From Gammaproteobacteria bacterium (GTDB taxonomy: Bacteria > Pseudomonadota > Gammaproteobacteria > Pseudomonadales > JAUIET01), in NCBI GenBank assembly GCA_030429735.1, contig JAUIET010000002.1, forward strand, positions 418,414 through 482,413: DNA of 64,000 nt. Direction: 5' to 3'. A program made the position numbers and the translations under genes. Within the stretch, counting starts at the first letter, position 1. Each line of letters starts with the position of its first letter. The notes beneath the pieces were generated by a model that worked only from the letters and a program-made list of their open reading frames with translations, was not told where the DNA came from and searched no databases. Shown here piece by piece: positions 62,364 through 64,000 of this stretch.

Positions 62364-64000
62364 CTATTTAATCGCTCGAAGTTCAGCTGCCATCATTTCA
62401 GCAGCGCGTTGCAGATTCGTATGCAACTGACGGTAGCCCATAAAATACTGCTTTTGCTCATGCACGCCAATGCCCGTATGCCCGGATTCTGCGGCTGCGC
62501 GCATTGTCCAGTTCGGATCTGCCAGGTGGGGGCGGGCCAGACATACCAGGTCGGCACGGCCTGCGGCAACAATGCTATTGACGTGATCAACTTCGTAAAT
62601 GTTGCCGACGGCCATAGTTGCCAGGCCCGCTTCGTTTCGAATGCGATCAGACAGTGGTGTCTGGAACATTCTGCCGGGTCTGGGCTTGGCTTCATGCGAG
62701 GTCTGTCCGCTGGATACATCTATAATATCGGCGCCGGCGGCGGCAAATGCGCGGGCGATTGTAACGCTGTCTTGCTCGGTAATGCCTTCGTCGCCCACCC
62801 AATCGTGTGCTGAAATTCGTACCGACATCGGTCGCTCGCTCGGCCAGGCCTCGCGCATTGCGCTAAACACCTCCAGTGGGTAGCGCAAGCGATTGTCCAT
62901 ACTGCCGCCGTACTCATCCGTGCGCTTGTTCAATACTGGAGTGATAAACGCACTCAGCAAATAGCCGTGGGCGGCGTGCAATTCAAGCAGATCAAAGCCG
63001 GCTCGCGCCGCGCGCCGTGTGCTGTCAACGAACTGCTGCTTCACGAGGTCCATGGTGCGCCGATCAATTTCGGCAGGCGTTTGGCTGTAGCTGTCATAAG
63101 GAATAGGGCTGGCAGATACGATCGGCCATGCATCTTCTGGATCCAGGGGATCATCCAGGCGGTCCGGATGCCATGCCCAGGGCTCTTTGGTGGCACCTTT
63201 TGGTCCAGCGTGACCCAGCTGAATCGCAAACTTGGCCGCGGTGTGTTCGTGAACAAAATTCACAATACGTGTCCAACTGGCTTCCTGCTCGTCATTCCAG
63301 ATTCCGGCACACCCGGGAGTGATTCTGGACTCTGGGCTGATATCGGTCATTTCCGTGAATACAAGACCCGCGCCACCTTTGGCCAATGCGCCATAATGCA
63401 CCAGGTGCCAATCGTCGGGCAGGCCATCTTTCGCGCTGTACATGGACATGGGCGATACCACCACACGATTTGATAGCTCAAGTCCAGCAAGGTTATACGG
63501 CAAAAACATCGGAGGCACAGCTTCATCAAATGACTCGCCCAGTGCGCGCTTCGCCAGGTGTCGCTCCATGCTTTCCAGCCATTGTTCATCGCGTAGGCGC
63601 AGGTTTTCATGACTCACGCGTTGACTGCGGGTCAGCAGCGAATAATTGAATTGCTTGAGGTCGAATGCCTCGGCGTAGCGGGGTACATCCTCAAACCAGA
63701 TCATCGCATTCAAGGCGGCATTTTGCAGTCGCAAGGCCTCCAATTCCCGTTCGTCCTGATACGCGCGCAGCGCGTCGGCCACGCTTAAATCGCTGCTCAG
63801 GTGTTTTGCAAGTGAAATGGCGTCTTCCAGTCCAAGCTTGGTGCCTGAGCCGATCGAAAAGTGGGCCGTGTGCGCAGCATCACCGATTAATACCACCCGA
63901 TCATTCATCACCCAATTGCGGCATAGCACCTGCGGGAACTTAATCCATGCCGAGCCGCGAATGTGAGCGGAATTGGTCAGCAGCTCATGACCGCCCAGGT
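62364..64000 (-). CDS. Fused FAD monooxygenase / old-yellow-enzyme reductase (salicylyl/anthraniloyl-CoA type), 5' end outside window
   Basis: 545 codons visible, open to the window edge on the minus strand. The first ~150 residues seen are the C-terminal half of a class A flavin monooxygenase ([20 protein letters not shown], the GD motif). The rest is an NADH:flavin oxidoreductase of the OYE family: [48 protein letters not shown] and EYGGS. This fusion is known in bifunctional salicylyl-CoA 5-hydroxylase and 2-aminobenzoyl-CoA monooxygenase/reductase. It would hydroxylate and then dearomatise an aryl-CoA, feeding the hydratase, SDR and acyl-CoA dehydrogenase behind it. Which aryl-CoA is undetermined. 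Confidence 0.88.
   Translation of the reverse strand, partial: LGGHELLTNSAHIRGSAWIKFPQVLCRNWVMNDRVVLIGDAAHTAHFSIGSGTKLGLEDAISLAKHLSSDLSVADALRAYQDERELEALRLQNAALNAMIWFEDVPRYAEAFDLKQFNYSLLTRSQRVSHENLRLRDEQWLESMERHLAKRALGESFDEAVPPMFLPYNLAGLELSNRVVVSPMSMYSAKDGLPDDWHLVHYGALAKGGAGLVFTEMTDISPESRITPGCAGIWNDEQEASWTRIVNFVHEHTAAKFAIQLGHAGPKGATKEPWAWHPDRLDDPLDPEDAWPIVSASPIPYDSYSQTPAEIDRRTMDLVKQQFVDSTRRAARAGFDLLELHAAHGYLLSAFITPVLNKRTDEYGGSMDNRLRYPLEVFSAMREAWPSERPMSVRISAHDWVGDEGITEQDSVTIARAFAAAGADIIDVSSGQTSHEAKPRPGRMFQTPLSDRIRNEAGLATMAVGNIYEVDHVNSIVAAGRADLVCLARPHLADPNWTMRAAAESGHTGIGVHEQKQYFMGYRQLHTNLQRAAEMMAAELRAIK

Overview
The window looks like a chromosomal segment of an aerobic, probably marine, gammaproteobacterium, of the OM60/NOR5 or Spongiibacter (Cellvibrionales-like) type. 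This placement is an inference from gene content: four TonB-dependent receptors of the sphingomonad/Halieaceae style, many SDRs, LLM flavoenzymes, acyl-CoA enzymes, NudE and a short pyruvate kinase. No rRNA, tRNA, transposase, integrase or CRISPR array was seen.

Layout. (1) 1-2457: EamA exporter (partial), SDR, and an L-2-hydroxyglutarate-oxidase-like flavoprotein. (2) 2294-6457: an islet with two GT4 glycosyltransferases, a ribbon-helix-helix protein and a small membrane protein, bounded by a ~190-bp imperfect duplication of the 3' end of the flavoprotein gene. (3) 6559-22961: a catabolic cluster with an MhpB-type extradiol dioxygenase, a Ddn-type protein, MAPEG, an NTF2-fold protein, TonB receptor 1, NudE, SDR, SMP-30 lactonase, GST, an MhpC-like C-C hydrolase, an LLM monooxygenase, a 909-aa LAL (MalT-like) regulator, flavin reductase, an HSL-type esterase and a sodium:solute symporter. 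A shared motif, roughly CCTAYCTTNRGGNMAGG, precedes at least five transcription units here and is a candidate operator for the LAL regulator. (4) 22967-31396: TetR, Rieske oxygenase, TonB receptor 2, GST, a cytochrome c/PQQ-propeller lipoprotein and an SDR. Two near-identical palindromes (TTGAATAANATTCAA) mark the probable TetR operators. (5) 31587-38925: an EAL/HDOD protein, a DUF3604 lipoprotein, TonB receptor 3 (interrupted by an in-frame TAG) and pyruvate kinase. (6) 39028-49710: glutaryl-CoA dehydrogenase, a two-subunit indolepyruvate-type oxidoreductase, a cyclase, RidA, a broken membrane gene (in-frame TGA), an AAHS-type MFS importer, MarR and a RutA-like LLM oxygenase. The palindrome ATTTTAANCTTAAAAT occurs at two promoters and is the probable MarR operator. 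(7) 49740-55288: TonB receptor 4, a Tat-exported gluconate-dehydrogenase-subunit-3-like protein, a GMC oxidoreductase and a QueG/dehalogenase-like Fe-S protein in one tight operon. (8) 55286-59543: a 4.2-kb A+T-richer islet bounded by a perfect 30-bp direct repeat copied from the 3' end of the neighbouring acyl-CoA dehydrogenase gene. It holds a 105-bp (CCCAAA)n array, a zinc-ribbon protein and an 831-aa TPR protein. (9) 59513-64000: acyl-CoA dehydrogenase, enoyl-CoA hydratase, SDR and a fused FAD-monooxygenase/old-yellow-enzyme protein (partial) of the salicylyl/anthraniloyl-CoA type.

How it fits together. Most of the window is an assembly of catabolic modules, three of them with a local regulator and shared operator motifs. 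Each TonB receptor would bring a substrate across the outer membrane to the oxygenases or dehydrogenases beside it. Substrates are not determined by the sequence. Aromatic or terpenoid-like compounds are plausible for regions 3 and 4. An aryl-CoA route, possibly tryptophan/anthranilate-like, is plausible for regions 6 and 9. The least explained part is the repeat-bounded zinc-ribbon/TPR islet.
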